Positions 16,964-25,604 of a stretch of DNA of 64,000 nt are shown here, in pieces (within the stretch, counting starts at the first letter, position 1; each line of letters opens with the position of its first letter). Source of the DNA: Bordetella parapertussis (GTDB taxonomy: Bacteria; Pseudomonadota; Gammaproteobacteria; Burkholderiales; Burkholderiaceae_B); the NCBI GenBank assembly GCA_945897365.1, contig CAMDFD010000009.1:1-64000 (forward strand). The letters run 5' to 3'. The notes beneath the pieces were generated by a model. It was not told where the DNA came from, made no database searches, and saw only the letters and a list, made by a program, of their open reading frames with translations. Position numbers and translations under genes: made by a program.

Positions 16964-17899
16964 TTAAGCGGCAGCAAGCGCATCCAGCGCCGCTTGCATG
17001 GACTCAGGATCGGTGACAGAGAGCGCCACCAACTCCGGATCGATACGTTTAACCATTCCACTCAACACTTTACCTGGGCCACACTCCACCACGTGGGTGA
17101 TCCCCTGGCCGCGCATCGTCTGCACAATCTCCACCCAGCGCACAGCATGCCAAGCTTGCCGAACCAAGGCATCGCGAATGCCGGCGGGATCTTGCACAAT
17201 GGCGACATCGACATTATTGATCACTGGAACCTGCGGAGCCGAGACGTTCACCGCAGCGAGGGCGCCCTGAAGCACGTCGGCTGCGGGTTTGAGCAGACTT
17301 GAATGAAATGGTGCAGAGACAGGCAAGAGCATGGCGCGTTTGGCGCCAGCCGCCTTGGCCGTCTGTATGGCACGCTGCACGGCCTCTGAATGACCCGCGA
17401 TGACCACTTGAGAAGGCGCATTAAAGTTAACCGCCTCGACGACTTGTCCTTGTGCGGCTTCGAGACAGGCTGCACGAACCGCATCGTCCTCAAGACCCAG
17501 CACGGCTGCCATGGCGCCTGTGCCAACCGGCACGGCCGCCTGCATCGCATCGGCGCGAATACGCACAAGACGCACCGCATCGTGTAACGACAACGAACCG
17601 GCAGCGGTCAGTGCCGCATACTCACCAAGACTATGACCCGCCATCAATGAAGCCGTCGGGCCACCTGCCGCTCGCCAAGCTTCAAACATCGCAACACCCG
17701 CCGTCAACATCGCGGGCTGAGTATTGGTCGTCAGGTTCAGTTGCTCAACGGGTCCCTGGGCCATCAGAGCACCCAGGTCCTCACCCAGCGCAGCAGAAGC
17801 GTCTGCAACGACTTGCATGGCAGCTGGATGCCCAGACCACACATCCATCATCCCGACAGATTGCGAGCCTTGACCTGGAAAAACGAATGCAAATTTCAT
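16964..17899 (-). CDS. fabD: Malonyl-CoA:ACP transacylase
   Basis: This 311-residue protein has FVFPGQGSQSVGM at the N-terminus and the nucleophile serine in AGHSLGEYAAL. The catalytic His is in VSAPFHSSLL and the substrate-binding Arg in RIRADAMQ. It loads malonyl units onto ACP. It lies between fabH and fabG in the operon. Confidence 0.97.
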   Translation of the reverse strand: MKFAFVFPGQGSQSVGMMDVWSGHPAAMQVVADASAALGEDLGALMAQGPVEQLNLTTNTQPAMLTAGVAMFEAWRAAGGPTASLMAGHSLGEYAALTAAGSLSLHDAVRLVRIRADAMQAAVPVGTGAMAAVLGLEDDAVRAACLEAAQGQVVEAVNFNAPSQVVIAGHSEAVQRAIQTAKAAGAKRAMLLPVSAPFHSSLLKPAADVLQGALAAVNVSAPQVPVINNVDVAIVQDPAGIRDALVRQAWHAVRWVEIVQTMRGQGITHVVECGPGKVLSGMVKRIDPELVALSVTDPESMQAALDALAAA

Positions 17900-17946
17900 G
17901 ATGTCGCGGATTAAGAAATTAAAGAAACATTGAAAGTCGAACCTTA

Positions 17947-18933
17947 CTACATACGTACGAGCACCGAACCCCAGGTGAACCCGCCCCCGACACCCTGCAT
18001 CAATACAAGTTGACCAGGTTGAATACGACCGTCGCGGCGGGCGACATCAAACGCGAGAGGAACGCTCGCAGCCGAGGTATTTGCATGCTGGTCGACAGTG
18101 ATCACAACTTTTTCGACGGGAATGTCTAATTTTTTGGCTAAAAAAGTCAGGATCCGGAGATTCGCTTGATGGGGAATCAACCAGTCGATATCCGCGAGCG
18201 CGACGCCGGACTTCTCTGAGACCGAACGCGCAGAACGATCCAATACAGTGACCGCCTGTTTAAAGACCGCCTGGCCATCCATGCGCAAGAAGGGGTCGCC
18301 CGTCACTTGACCAAAAGCGACATTACCCGCCGCACAGAGTATGTTCATCTGGCTGCCATCGGCGTGGAGTTCGGCCTCTAGGATGCCAGGTGCGTCGCTG
18401 GCCTTGAGGACCACCGCACCCGCACCATCGCCAAACAATACGCAAGTTGAGCGATCGCTCCAGTCAAGAATGCTAGAGAACACTTCGGCACCAATGACCA
18501 AGGCGCAGCGCGCGCGCCCTGCCCGGATAAAACTATCCGCAGTCGTCAAGCCGTAGACAAAACCACTGCAAACAGCCTGAACATCAAAGGCGGCTGCGCC
18601 TTTATTGCCAAGATTCGCCTGCACCAGACAGGCCGTACTGGGAAACACAAAATCCGGTGTCGACGTTGCCACAATAATCAGATCGACTTCATCGGCCGTC
18701 ACGCCCGCGTCCGCAAGCGCGCGACGCGCAGCCTCAGTCGCCAAGGCGCTAGTTGTCATACCTGGATCAGCCAAGTGACGCTGGCGGATGCCAGTACGCT
18801 CATGAATCCATTGGTCTGAGGTTTCGATCTGGCGCGTTGCCAGCTCCGCGGCCAACGCTTCGTTGGTGACCACGCGAGGGGGTAAAAATCCGCCTGAACC
18901 AATGATGCGCGCAAAAGGCATGACCTGGGTCAT
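17947..18933 (-). CDS. fabH: Beta-ketoacyl-ACP synthase III
   Basis: This 328-residue protein starts chain synthesis by condensing an acyl-CoA primer with malonyl-ACP. The active-site Cys is in VQAVCSGFVYGL, His in WLIPHQANLRIL and Asn in DQHANTSAASVP. The ATG overlaps the plsX stop by 4 bases (ATGA). The length and all catalytic positions are normal. Confidence 0.97.
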   Translation of the reverse strand: MTQVMPFARIIGSGGFLPPRVVTNEALAAELATRQIETSDQWIHERTGIRQRHLADPGMTTSALATEAARRALADAGVTADEVDLIIVATSTPDFVFPSTACLVQANLGNKGAAAFDVQAVCSGFVYGLTTADSFIRAGRARCALVIGAEVFSSILDWSDRSTCVLFGDGAGAVVLKASDAPGILEAELHADGSQMNILCAAGNVAFGQVTGDPFLRMDGQAVFKQAVTVLDRSARSVSEKSGVALADIDWLIPHQANLRILTFLAKKLDIPVEKVVITVDQHANTSAASVPLAFDVARRDGRIQPGQLVLMQGVGGGFTWGSVLVRM

Positions 18934-20003
18934 TCGGAGTCTCCCGATTGCGTCGAAGACAGCACTTCGACTTGTAAATGAGTAAGCTGGGCGATTGCTT
19001 CAGTCGTGCGCTTGAGCAATCCTGTGCTGACGGCCTCACGGGCACGTTCCAAGGCACAGCCAAAAGCGAACGCGTCTGCCGAGCCATGGCTCTTGATCAC
19101 AACACCGCGCAAACCAAGCAAGGCTGCGCCATTGTATTGCCGATTGTCGACACGACGTCGAAATCTGAATAAAACAGGCAAGGCGATTAACCCCAACAAT
19201 TTGGTGAAAAAATTGCGACTGAATTCTTCTCGCACGATCACAGACATCATGCTCGCCACACCTTCGGCTGATTTTAGGGCGACGTTGCCCACAAAGCCAT
19301 CGCAGACGACTACATCTACCGTGCCTTTAAAAATATCATTGCCTTCGACATTACCGTAGAAATTCAGTGAGCTTTGTCTCAGTAACTCACCGGCTTGCTT
19401 GACAATATCGTTGCCTTTGATGACCTCTTCGCCGATATTGAGCAAACCAACCGAAGGTGTATGGCTTGTGTCACCCGCTTGCGCGAGTGCCGTTCCCATG
19501 ATGGCAAACTGCAACAGGTGCTCTGGCGAGCAGTCAACGTTCGCACCCAAATCCAACATCGTGGTCGTGCCACCTTTTTGATTGGGCAAGGCAGAGGCAA
19601 TGGCGGGTCGATCAATACCAAAAAGTGTTTTGAGTACATAGCGTGAAATCGCCATCCAGGCGCCGGTGTTACCCGCTGAAATGCAAGCATCGGCGCGCCC
19701 GTCTTTGACGGCTTGCGCAGCCACGCGCATGGAGGAGTCTTTCTTGCGACGCAAAGCGACCTCAACAGGGTCGTCCATCGCCACCACCTCAGTGGCTGGC
19801 AATATCGTGTATCGATCTGGCGCAATGTCTGGATAACGCGTTGCACAAGCAGCAACAGCCTGCTCGAGTGCCTCGGGCAGGCCTACTAGTAACAAATGCG
19901 TATCAGCAAAGCGTTGCGCAAAAGCAAAAGCTGCAGGGACCGTGACGGGAATGCCCTCGTCACCACCCATGCAGTCGATCGCGATGCGAATTACGGTAGC
20001 CAC
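18930..20003 (-). CDS. plsX: Phosphate acyltransferase PlsX
   Basis: This 357-residue enzyme converts acyl-ACP to acyl-phosphate for PlsY in phospholipid synthesis. Family marks include IAIDCMGGDEGI at the N-terminus, ACISAGNTGAWMAIS, and VVCDGFVGNVALKSAEGVA. RPAIASALPNQKG is also typical. It is in the standard rpmF-plsX-fabH order. The stop overlaps the fabH start. Confidence 0.96.
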   Translation of the reverse strand: MATVIRIAIDCMGGDEGIPVTVPAAFAFAQRFADTHLLLVGLPEALEQAVAACATRYPDIAPDRYTILPATEVVAMDDPVEVALRRKKDSSMRVAAQAVKDGRADACISAGNTGAWMAISRYVLKTLFGIDRPAIASALPNQKGGTTTMLDLGANVDCSPEHLLQFAIMGTALAQAGDTSHTPSVGLLNIGEEVIKGNDIVKQAGELLRQSSLNFYGNVEGNDIFKGTVDVVVCDGFVGNVALKSAEGVASMMSVIVREEFSRNFFTKLLGLIALPVLFRFRRRVDNRQYNGAALLGLRGVVIKSHGSADAFAFGCALERAREAVSTGLLKRTTEAIAQLTHLQVEVLSSTQSGDSE

Positions 20004-20069
20004 GTGTTGATCGTGCGCAGCGCGTTTGAATAAGACACGCTTGGACGAGATAAGCCCGTCAACCGCGTA

Positions 20070-20252
20070 TTATTCGTCAGACTTGGTCTTGAGGACCTTG
20101 CGGCCACGATAAAAGCCTGTCGGGCTAATGTGGTGACGCAGGTGTTGCTCGCCCGTATTTGGCTCAATCGCCGTTGGGGGATTCACTAAAAAGTCGTGCG
20201 AGCGGTGCATACCGCGCTTGGACGGGGATTTTTTGTTTTGCTGAACAGCCAT
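20070..20252 (-). CDS. rpmF: 50S ribosomal protein L32
   Basis: This 60-residue protein begins MAVQQNKKSPSKRGMHRSHD, the highly conserved L32 N-terminus, and has GFYRGRKVL near the end. It lacks the four zinc cysteines seen in some L32 forms, which is normal in proteobacteria. It lies between yceD and plsX, the conserved arrangement that links ribosome and lipid synthesis. Confidence 0.97.
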   Translation of the reverse strand: MAVQQNKKSPSKRGMHRSHDFLVNPPTAIEPNTGEQHLRHHISPTGFYRGRKVLKTKSDE

Positions 20253-20301
20253 GACAACTCCTGTGGATCGGCGAATTGTACGCCAACCGTCTTGATAACA
20301 A

Positions 20302-20943
20302 CTACTGACCCTTGGTTTTGAGCTGACTCAACACCGCAAAGGGCGAGAGGGGCTCTTCCCTACCGGCCTGTTCTTCGGCTTGCGCGTCTAGATCAAGCGT
20401 TTCCGGACACACTGCGTGTCGCGGGACATAAGGAACTTCTAAAATTAATTCATCTTCAACGAGCTCGCACAAATCAAACTTGGGCGATCCAACAATCTTT
20501 TCGGGTTGACCTAAATCATCCTCGTCCATCTCATCATCGCCGAGATCTGACTCACGCCGCACCAACTCAAAAACAGTTTGCCGATCAATCGGCAACACGA
20601 GCGGTCCCAAACAACGCTGACACTCGAGCACTAAATTCGCTTGCACAAGAACGACAAGTTGTGACCGGTCGTCTTTTGTTCGCCTACCTTCGATCACATA
20701 CCGAACGACCCCAGGCACAGTTGGCGCTGCTTCTAGAACAGTGAGCTCTGCGATCGGTTGCTCTGGCAACCCCTCGAGCAAACGATCCAAGCGGTGCACA
20801 CTGAATGCGCCTTTTAAAACCTGACCGCGTCGCGCGAAATCAAACGCATCTACGATCGGTGGAGTGCTAAATCTGAATGCGGCGTTAAGATCTTCTGTCA
20901 AAATTGCCTGCCTTATAGTGCATACCTTTGTAATGCATACCAA
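20302..20943 (-). CDS. yceD: YceD/DUF177 family protein (possible 23S rRNA accumulation protein)
   Basis: The DUF177 core is clear: ANLVLECQRCLGPLVLPIDR with the CxxC pair, and the acidic end LILEVPYVPRHAVCPE. In E. coli and plants this family affects 23S rRNA levels; it always sits just before rpmF. The given start at 20943 is a TTG. A TTG at 20901 (after AAGG) would give an N-terminus starting TEDLNAAFRF and seems more likely. The 5' end faces the maf gene, and the two frames overlap if the longest forms are taken. Confidence 0.88.
   Translation of the reverse strand: MVCITKVCTIRQAILTEDLNAAFRFSTPPIVDAFDFARRGQVLKGAFSVHRLDRLLEGLPEQPIAELTVLEAAPTVPGVVRYVIEGRRTKDDRSQLVVLVQANLVLECQRCLGPLVLPIDRQTVFELVRRESDLGDDEMDEDDLGQPEKIVGSPKFDLCELVEDELILEVPYVPRHAVCPETLDLDAQAEEQAGREEPLSPFAVLSQLKTKGQ
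20919..20941. repeat. Paired 8-bp direct repeat between yceD and maf
   Basis: TGCATACC occurs at 20919-20926 and again at 20934-20941, 15 bases apart start to start, close to one and a half helical turns. On the minus strand it lies just upstream of a TATAAG (20912-20917) that could be a -10 element for yceD-rpmF-plsX-fab. This position would suit a regulator site for the fatty acid operon. It could also be chance. Confidence 0.4.
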
Positions 20944-21007
20944 AACGCTCGTGAAAGCGCATTCCTACAGACTGCAACAAAAGAGCAGCAAAGCGAGAGA
21001 TAATAGC

Positions 21008-21655
21008 GTGTTTTCACCAGTATCGTCAATTTCAAACACGGCCAAAACAACATTGACACACCCATTGATCCTCGCTTCGAGCTCCCCTTATCGGCGTGAA
21101 TTGCTCTCAAGACTAAAAATTCCTTTTATTTCGATTGCGCCCGATATCGATGAAACCCCTACTTTTGGCGAAACGCCTAGAGCGCTTGCATTGCGCTTGG
21201 CGCAAACCAAAGCTCGTGTGATTTCAGCACAATATCCCGGTCATCTCGTGATCGGCGCGGATCAGGTCGCCTCTCTGCACGACACCCCCCTTGGTAAGCC
21301 AGGCGATCATGCAAGCGCGCAACGCCAACTCAGGGCCCTCTCTGGCCAAGCGGTCATTTTCCATAGCGCCATGGCCGTGATGAAAGACCAATACATCCAA
21401 ACCGTCGAAGTGCCCACGACCTGTGTGTTTCGACCTTTATCAGACACCGCGATCGACAGATATTTACGCATTGACACGCCCTATGACACCGCAGGCAGCG
21501 CCAAAGCCGAGTCTCTTGGGATCGCACTCATGCAAAGCATGGAAAGCTCAGATCCAACCTCGATCATTGGCTTGCCCTTAATCGCACTGACCCGCCTGCT
21601 CATCGAGTTTGGACTCGACCCTCTTGAGCATGCCGGTCTGCCCCCTTTACCCTAA
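21008..21655 (+). CDS. maf: Maf-like nucleotide pyrophosphatase
   Basis: The family N-terminus LILASSSPYRRELLSRL, the DETP motif (DIDETPTFGETP), VIGADQVA with LGKPG, and YDTAGSAKAESLGIAL identify a Maf/YceF-type dNTP/NTP pyrophosphatase that removes modified nucleotides. The start is unclear. The frame is open from 20864, but homology begins only at about 21059. I choose GTG at 21008; a TTG at 21053 is also possible. It runs divergent from yceD and is followed 18 bases later by the RsmI-like methyltransferase. Confidence 0.85.
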   Translation: MFSPVSSISNTAKTTLTHPLILASSSPYRRELLSRLKIPFISIAPDIDETPTFGETPRALALRLAQTKARVISAQYPGHLVIGADQVASLHDTPLGKPGDHASAQRQLRALSGQAVIFHSAMAVMKDQYIQTVEVPTTCVFRPLSDTAIDRYLRIDTPYDTAGSAKAESLGIALMQSMESSDPTSIIGLPLIALTRLLIEFGLDPLEHAGLPPLP

Positions 21656-21673
21656 CTCGTTTACAGCCCTCAG

Positions 21674-22426
21674 ATGTCCATCCTGCACGCCAACACCGCA
21701 CCTCAGCCCCAAAGTCGCTTGGGTACGCTGCACCTGATTCCCGTTGGTCTGGGCGAAGCTCCGATTGACCAATGGCTCCCCGCGCAGGCACAAACTCAAG
21801 CGGGTGCACTCAACATCTACGTTGCCGAAAATGCCAAAGTCGCTCGTGCTTTTTTAAAGCTCACCCCTCTGGCCCACCCCTTACAAGACATCACGATCCA
21901 TGAGCTCAATGCCCGGGTCGAGGACGAGGCGCTAGAGCATTGGCTTGCACCACTTAAAGCCGGCCAAGATATTGGTTTGGTTTCCGATGCAGGTTGTCCT
22001 GCCGTCGCCGATCCAGGTGCCCGTGCGGTCGCGCTCGCCCATCGCTGGGGTGCCCCCGTTAAACCCTGGGTAGGCCCATCCTCAATTTTGCTGGGGCTGA
22101 TGGCGAGCGGCTTGGATGGGCAGCGCTTCGCTTTTCACGGTTATGCCCCCGTAGAGCCCGCCGAGCGCGCCAAACAACTTAAGGCCTGGGAGCAAATCTC
22201 TTCCAAACAAAAACAATCTCAATTGTTTATCGAAACTCCCTACCGCAACCAGGCGATGTTCGCCAGCCTAGTCGAACACCTCAAGGGCAACACCCAGTTA
22301 TGCATTGCACGCTCAGTCACGACACAAGACGAGTGGATTCGCACCCTGACGATCGCACAGTGGAAAAACCAACCGAGCCCCGCCCTCGACAAGCACCCGA
22401 CCCTTTTTATCTTTCAGGCCGCATGA
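21674..22426 (+). CDS. SAM-dependent methyltransferase, tetrapyrrole methylase fold (RsmI-like)
   Basis: This 250-residue protein has the fold of RsmI and cobalamin methylases: GTLHLIPVGLGEAP at the N-terminus, GLVSDAGCPAVADPGARAV (the SAM loop), VGPSSILLGLMASGL, and FIETPYRN. True RsmI methylates 2'-O of C1402 in 16S rRNA, but this shorter relative lacks the RsmI C-terminal domain. Its target is not known to me. It is commonly found next to maf in Burkholderiales. The stop overlaps the amidase start (ATGA). Confidence 0.85.
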   Translation: MSILHANTAPQPQSRLGTLHLIPVGLGEAPIDQWLPAQAQTQAGALNIYVAENAKVARAFLKLTPLAHPLQDITIHELNARVEDEALEHWLAPLKAGQDIGLVSDAGCPAVADPGARAVALAHRWGAPVKPWVGPSSILLGLMASGLDGQRFAFHGYAPVEPAERAKQLKAWEQISSKQKQSQLFIETPYRNQAMFASLVEHLKGNTQLCIARSVTTQDEWIRTLTIAQWKNQPSPALDKHPTLFIFQAA

Positions 22427-23274
22427 TGCAATCGTTCGCCTCTTTCACACATCTTTCATCGCGCCTTTTTTATCAACGTGTGTGCCTCTGCCTGCTGGCA
22501 ATTTTCTTGTCAGGCTGCGCCTCTCAAGTCAGCGGCCCCTACCGCTTCGACAACTCAATGAAGTCGCGCGGTCAAAGTGGTCGCATCGATGTGATCGTGC
22601 TGCACTACACGGCCTCGACCAAACCTAGCGCGCTCATGACGCTCACCAACCGCGATGTCAGCGCGCACTACGTCGTGACCGATGACAAGCCCCCGGTGGT
22701 CTACCGTTTAGTCAACGAGGATAAAAGCGCCTGGCATGCCGGCGACAGTAGTTGGTATGGTCGAACATTTCTCAACCAACGCTCCATTGGGATAGAAATT
22801 GTGCACCCAGGTTGGGCACGTAATAGCCATGGAGACAAAGGCGTGCCATACTCCGACACACAAATTGCCGCGGTCATCTCACTCACAAAAGAGGTCGCTC
22901 AGCGCAACAATATCTCACCTGAAAATATTGTCGGACACAGCGATGTCGCACCGATGCGCAAAATTGATCCAGGTCCGTCCTTTCCCTGGAAAAAGCTCGC
23001 ACAAGCCGGCGTAGGACGCTGGTTTGACGAAGCTGCGGCGGCCAAGCACGAAGCCAACTTTATTCGTATCGGTTATCCAGATGCGGGATGGTTTCAAAAG
23101 CAGCTCAAACGGGTGGGCTACCAAGTACCTGAGTCAAATTATTTTGATGCAGGAACCTTTGCGGCCATCGGTGCCTTTCAAATGCACTATCGTCCTGATC
23201 GCGTCACGAGCCGACCAGACGCCCAAACCGCTGCGCGGCTGCTGGCCTTACCCACCGCAGGCTCTGGCCTTTAA
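22423..23274 (+). CDS. N-acetylmuramoyl-L-alanine amidase, lipoprotein (AmpD/AmiD type)
   Basis: This 283-residue lipoprotein has a signal peptide with lipobox LSGC (residue about 28). The Amidase_2 zinc fold has His in VIVLHYTAS, His in IGIEIVHPG and His/Asp in VGHSDVAP...KIDPGPSFPW. A C-terminal peptidoglycan-binding domain follows (about 220-275). This arrangement matches outer-membrane AmiD, which cleaves anhydro-muropeptides in the periplasm. The ATG at 22423 overlaps the previous stop; an open frame from 22300 lies inside the methyltransferase and is rejected. Confidence 0.9.
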   Translation: MMQSFASFTHLSSRLFYQRVCLCLLAIFLSGCASQVSGPYRFDNSMKSRGQSGRIDVIVLHYTASTKPSALMTLTNRDVSAHYVVTDDKPPVVYRLVNEDKSAWHAGDSSWYGRTFLNQRSIGIEIVHPGWARNSHGDKGVPYSDTQIAAVISLTKEVAQRNNISPENIVGHSDVAPMRKIDPGPSFPWKKLAQAGVGRWFDEAAAAKHEANFIRIGYPDAGWFQKQLKRVGYQVPESNYFDAGTFAAIGAFQMHYRPDRVTSRPDAQTAARLLALPTAGSGL

Positions 23275-23894
23275 AGACGCTTTGCCTTTAGCCACGCGCG
23301 ACGCACACGCCACGCTAACAAAAAGGCCAAGACCGCCGCATAGATCAAGACAGTATCAAAATCATTTTTGCCTTGTTTATGCCACCAATAGTGCAAGAGC
23401 GCTAATACACCAATCAAATAGATGGAACGATGCAACAGCTGCCAGCGCTTACCCAGTCGGCGCATCCAAGCTTGGGTCGAGGTAATCGCCAATAGTGCCA
23501 TAGTCAAAAATGCCGCAGCACCGACCAGGATAAAAGGACGCTTCCAAACATCCGCGAGCATGGGGAGTAATTCAAAACTCTGATCCCACCAGGCCCAAGA
23601 CAACGCATGCAGGGTGGCATAAAAAAAAGTAAAAAGTCCACACATACGCCGCCAGCGCAACAGTGCCGGTTGCTGCAACCATTGACGCAAAGGGGAGATC
23701 GCTAAGGTGACTAACAAACACACCAAGGTCCAGGTACCGGACGAGCGCGTGAGAAACTCCACGGGGTTTGCCGTCAGTGCGTTGTGATATCCAAGCACGA
23801 CCCATCTGAGCAAAGGATAAAGCCCTGCAATGAACAGCAGAGGCTTGGCTCGATCTAAGGTCTTGGCTGAGAGTACCTGCACGCCCAGACTCAA
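23271..23894 (-). CDS. msrQ: MsrQ, heme membrane subunit of the methionine sulfoxide reductase MsrPQ
   Basis: This 207-residue protein has five to six membrane helices and paired histidines (FYATLHALSW; LLHRSIYLIGVLALLHYWW) for heme binding. It feeds electrons from the quinone pool to periplasmic MsrP. The start overlaps the msrP stop by 4 bases. The stop overlaps the end of the convergent amidase gene by 4 bases. Confidence 0.93.
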   Translation of the reverse strand: MSLGVQVLSAKTLDRAKPLLFIAGLYPLLRWVVLGYHNALTANPVEFLTRSSGTWTLVCLLVTLAISPLRQWLQQPALLRWRRMCGLFTFFYATLHALSWAWWDQSFELLPMLADVWKRPFILVGAAAFLTMALLAITSTQAWMRRLGKRWQLLHRSIYLIGVLALLHYWWHKQGKNDFDTVLIYAAVLAFLLAWRVRRAWLKAKRL

Positions 23895-24850
23895 TAGTTT
23901 TTACGCAAATCCATACCCGCGTAAAGCGATCCAACCTCGTTGGCATAACCATTGAGCATCAGCGTTTTACGCTTAGGGGAAAACACGCCGTCTTCGCCGA
24001 TTCGTCGCTCGGTCGCCTGGCTCCAGCGCGGATGAGAGACCTCGGGATTGACGTTGGAATAAAACCCATACTCGGAAGGCTGTAACTGCTCCCAGCTACC
24101 CACAGGTTGCTTTTCAAGCAAACGAATGGTGACAATCGACTTGACAGACTTAAAGCCGTATTTCCAAGGCACGACCATGCGAACAGGTGCACCATTTTGC
24201 TTGGGCAAGACTTTGCCATACATCCCCATCACCAGCATGGTCAGCGGGTGCATCGCCTCATCGATCCGCAGACCGTCGCGATAAGGCCAATCCACAGAAC
24301 GTGTGCGTAAGCCTGGCATATTTTTAGGCTGCATGTCCGTGATGAACTCTACGAACTTCGCATTACCCGTTGGCTGAACTTGCTTGATCAGCTCTGACAT
24401 GGAATAACCGATCCAAGGAATCGCCATTGACCAGCCTTCGACGCAACGCATACGATAAGTCCGGTCCTCAAGCGGCGCGAGTTTGAGCAAGTCATCCATA
24501 TCAAAGGTTTTGGGTGCGGCGCACTCGCCCTCTATCCGCAACTTCCAAGGCGTGATCTGCATTTTGTGCGCGTATTTGACCGGGTCCCCTTTGTCCATGC
24601 CAAATTCAAAGAAGTTGTTATAGGTCGTCGCGTCTTTTTCAGGCGTGATGGGTTCCATCAAGACAAATTGGGTCGAGCGCTTCGCGTCCAACTTACTTAG
24701 GCTCGCGGCTGAGCTCATCTGGGGAAAACCGGCGAGCGTACCTGCAGCAAAGGTCGCGCCAGCCGCTTTCATCCAGTTGCGTCGGCTTTCCCAAATTTCT
24801 TCAGGCGTGATTTCACTGGCGCGTATACGTGGGTAGCGATAAACAGGCAT
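23891..24850 (-). CDS. msrP: MsrP, periplasmic molybdopterin methionine sulfoxide reductase
   Basis: This 319-residue protein has a twin-arginine leader (ESRRNWMKAAGATFAAGTLAG). The Mo-binding Cys is in YRMRCVEGWSM, and MVVPWKYGFKSVKSIVTIRL is typical of the sulfite-oxidase fold of YedY. It repairs both diastereomers of oxidised methionine in envelope proteins. I place the start at 24850 (MPVYRYPRIRASEITPEE), with GGAG six bases upstream; the frame is open 14 codons further up. Confidence 0.94.
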   Translation of the reverse strand: MPVYRYPRIRASEITPEEIWESRRNWMKAAGATFAAGTLAGFPQMSSAASLSKLDAKRSTQFVLMEPITPEKDATTYNNFFEFGMDKGDPVKYAHKMQITPWKLRIEGECAAPKTFDMDDLLKLAPLEDRTYRMRCVEGWSMAIPWIGYSMSELIKQVQPTGNAKFVEFITDMQPKNMPGLRTRSVDWPYRDGLRIDEAMHPLTMLVMGMYGKVLPKQNGAPVRMVVPWKYGFKSVKSIVTIRLLEKQPVGSWEQLQPSEYGFYSNVNPEVSHPRWSQATERRIGEDGVFSPKRKTLMLNGYANEVGSLYAGMDLRKNY

Positions 24851-24947
24851 CTGGAACTCCGACAATGAACGTGATCCTAAAGATTGAAACACACTTCAGC
24901 CTCAGGAAACACCTATTATGAGTGGGCTTAACGAATACCTACCGGGC

Positions 24948-25604
24948 TTAAGCGATGCGTTCGCGCAGCCATTGATGCAAACTTGCCACATCCAGGGCAA
25001 TCGTATGATGTGGACATGCTCTGAGCTCTTCTTCGGGATGAGCGCCATAGGCAACCCCGATTCCGTGGACGCCGGCATTGGCCGCCATCGTTAAATCGTG
25101 CGAGGTATCCCCGACCATCACCATGCGCTCGGGTTCAACCATCAGCTCATCAATGAGTTCAAGCAGCATACCGGGGTGCGGTTTGCCAAACGTCTCGTCT
25201 GCGGTGCGTGTGGCCGCAAACGCGCTGTGCAGAGACGTCGCAGCAAGCGCTCGATTCAACCCCACACGACTTTTACCAGTGGCGACCGCAAGCGTCGCAC
25301 CCGCAGCCTGTAAGTCGCTCAGCATCTCCGGTACACCGTCGAAAAGCTTTAGCTGCGTGTCTTTAGAGAGATAGTGGTAACGATAACGCTCGAGAAACAA
25401 CGGCTCCATCGAAGGCGTCAAATCTGGCACCGCGCGTCGCAAAGCGGGCTCAAGCGACAAACCAATCACCCAAGCTGCCTCCGCGGCGGTCGGCACCCGC
25501 AACTCAAGATCACGGCAAGCGCCCTGAATCGCCGCCACAATGCTGTGCGTCGAGTCCATGAGGGTGCCATCCCAATCGAACACAATGACTGAATAGGGTT
25601 TCAT
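24948..25604 (-). CDS. HAD-family phosphatase, Gph-like
   Basis: This 218-residue protein has HAD motif I (VFDWDGTLMD), motif III/IV (FGKPHPGMLLEL, MVGDTSHDL) and a helical cap, as in phosphoglycolate phosphatase. The ATG at 25604 has GGAGG four bases upstream and overlaps the rluC stop (ATGA). It travels with rluC in many betaproteobacteria. The natural substrate is not certain; 2-phosphoglycolate or another small phosphate ester is likely. Confidence 0.87.
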   Translation of the reverse strand: MKPYSVIVFDWDGTLMDSTHSIVAAIQGACRDLELRVPTAAEAAWVIGLSLEPALRRAVPDLTPSMEPLFLERYRYHYLSKDTQLKLFDGVPEMLSDLQAAGATLAVATGKSRVGLNRALAATSLHSAFAATRTADETFGKPHPGMLLELIDELMVEPERMVMVGDTSHDLTMAANAGVHGIGVAYGAHPEEELRACPHHTIALDVASLHQWLRERIA

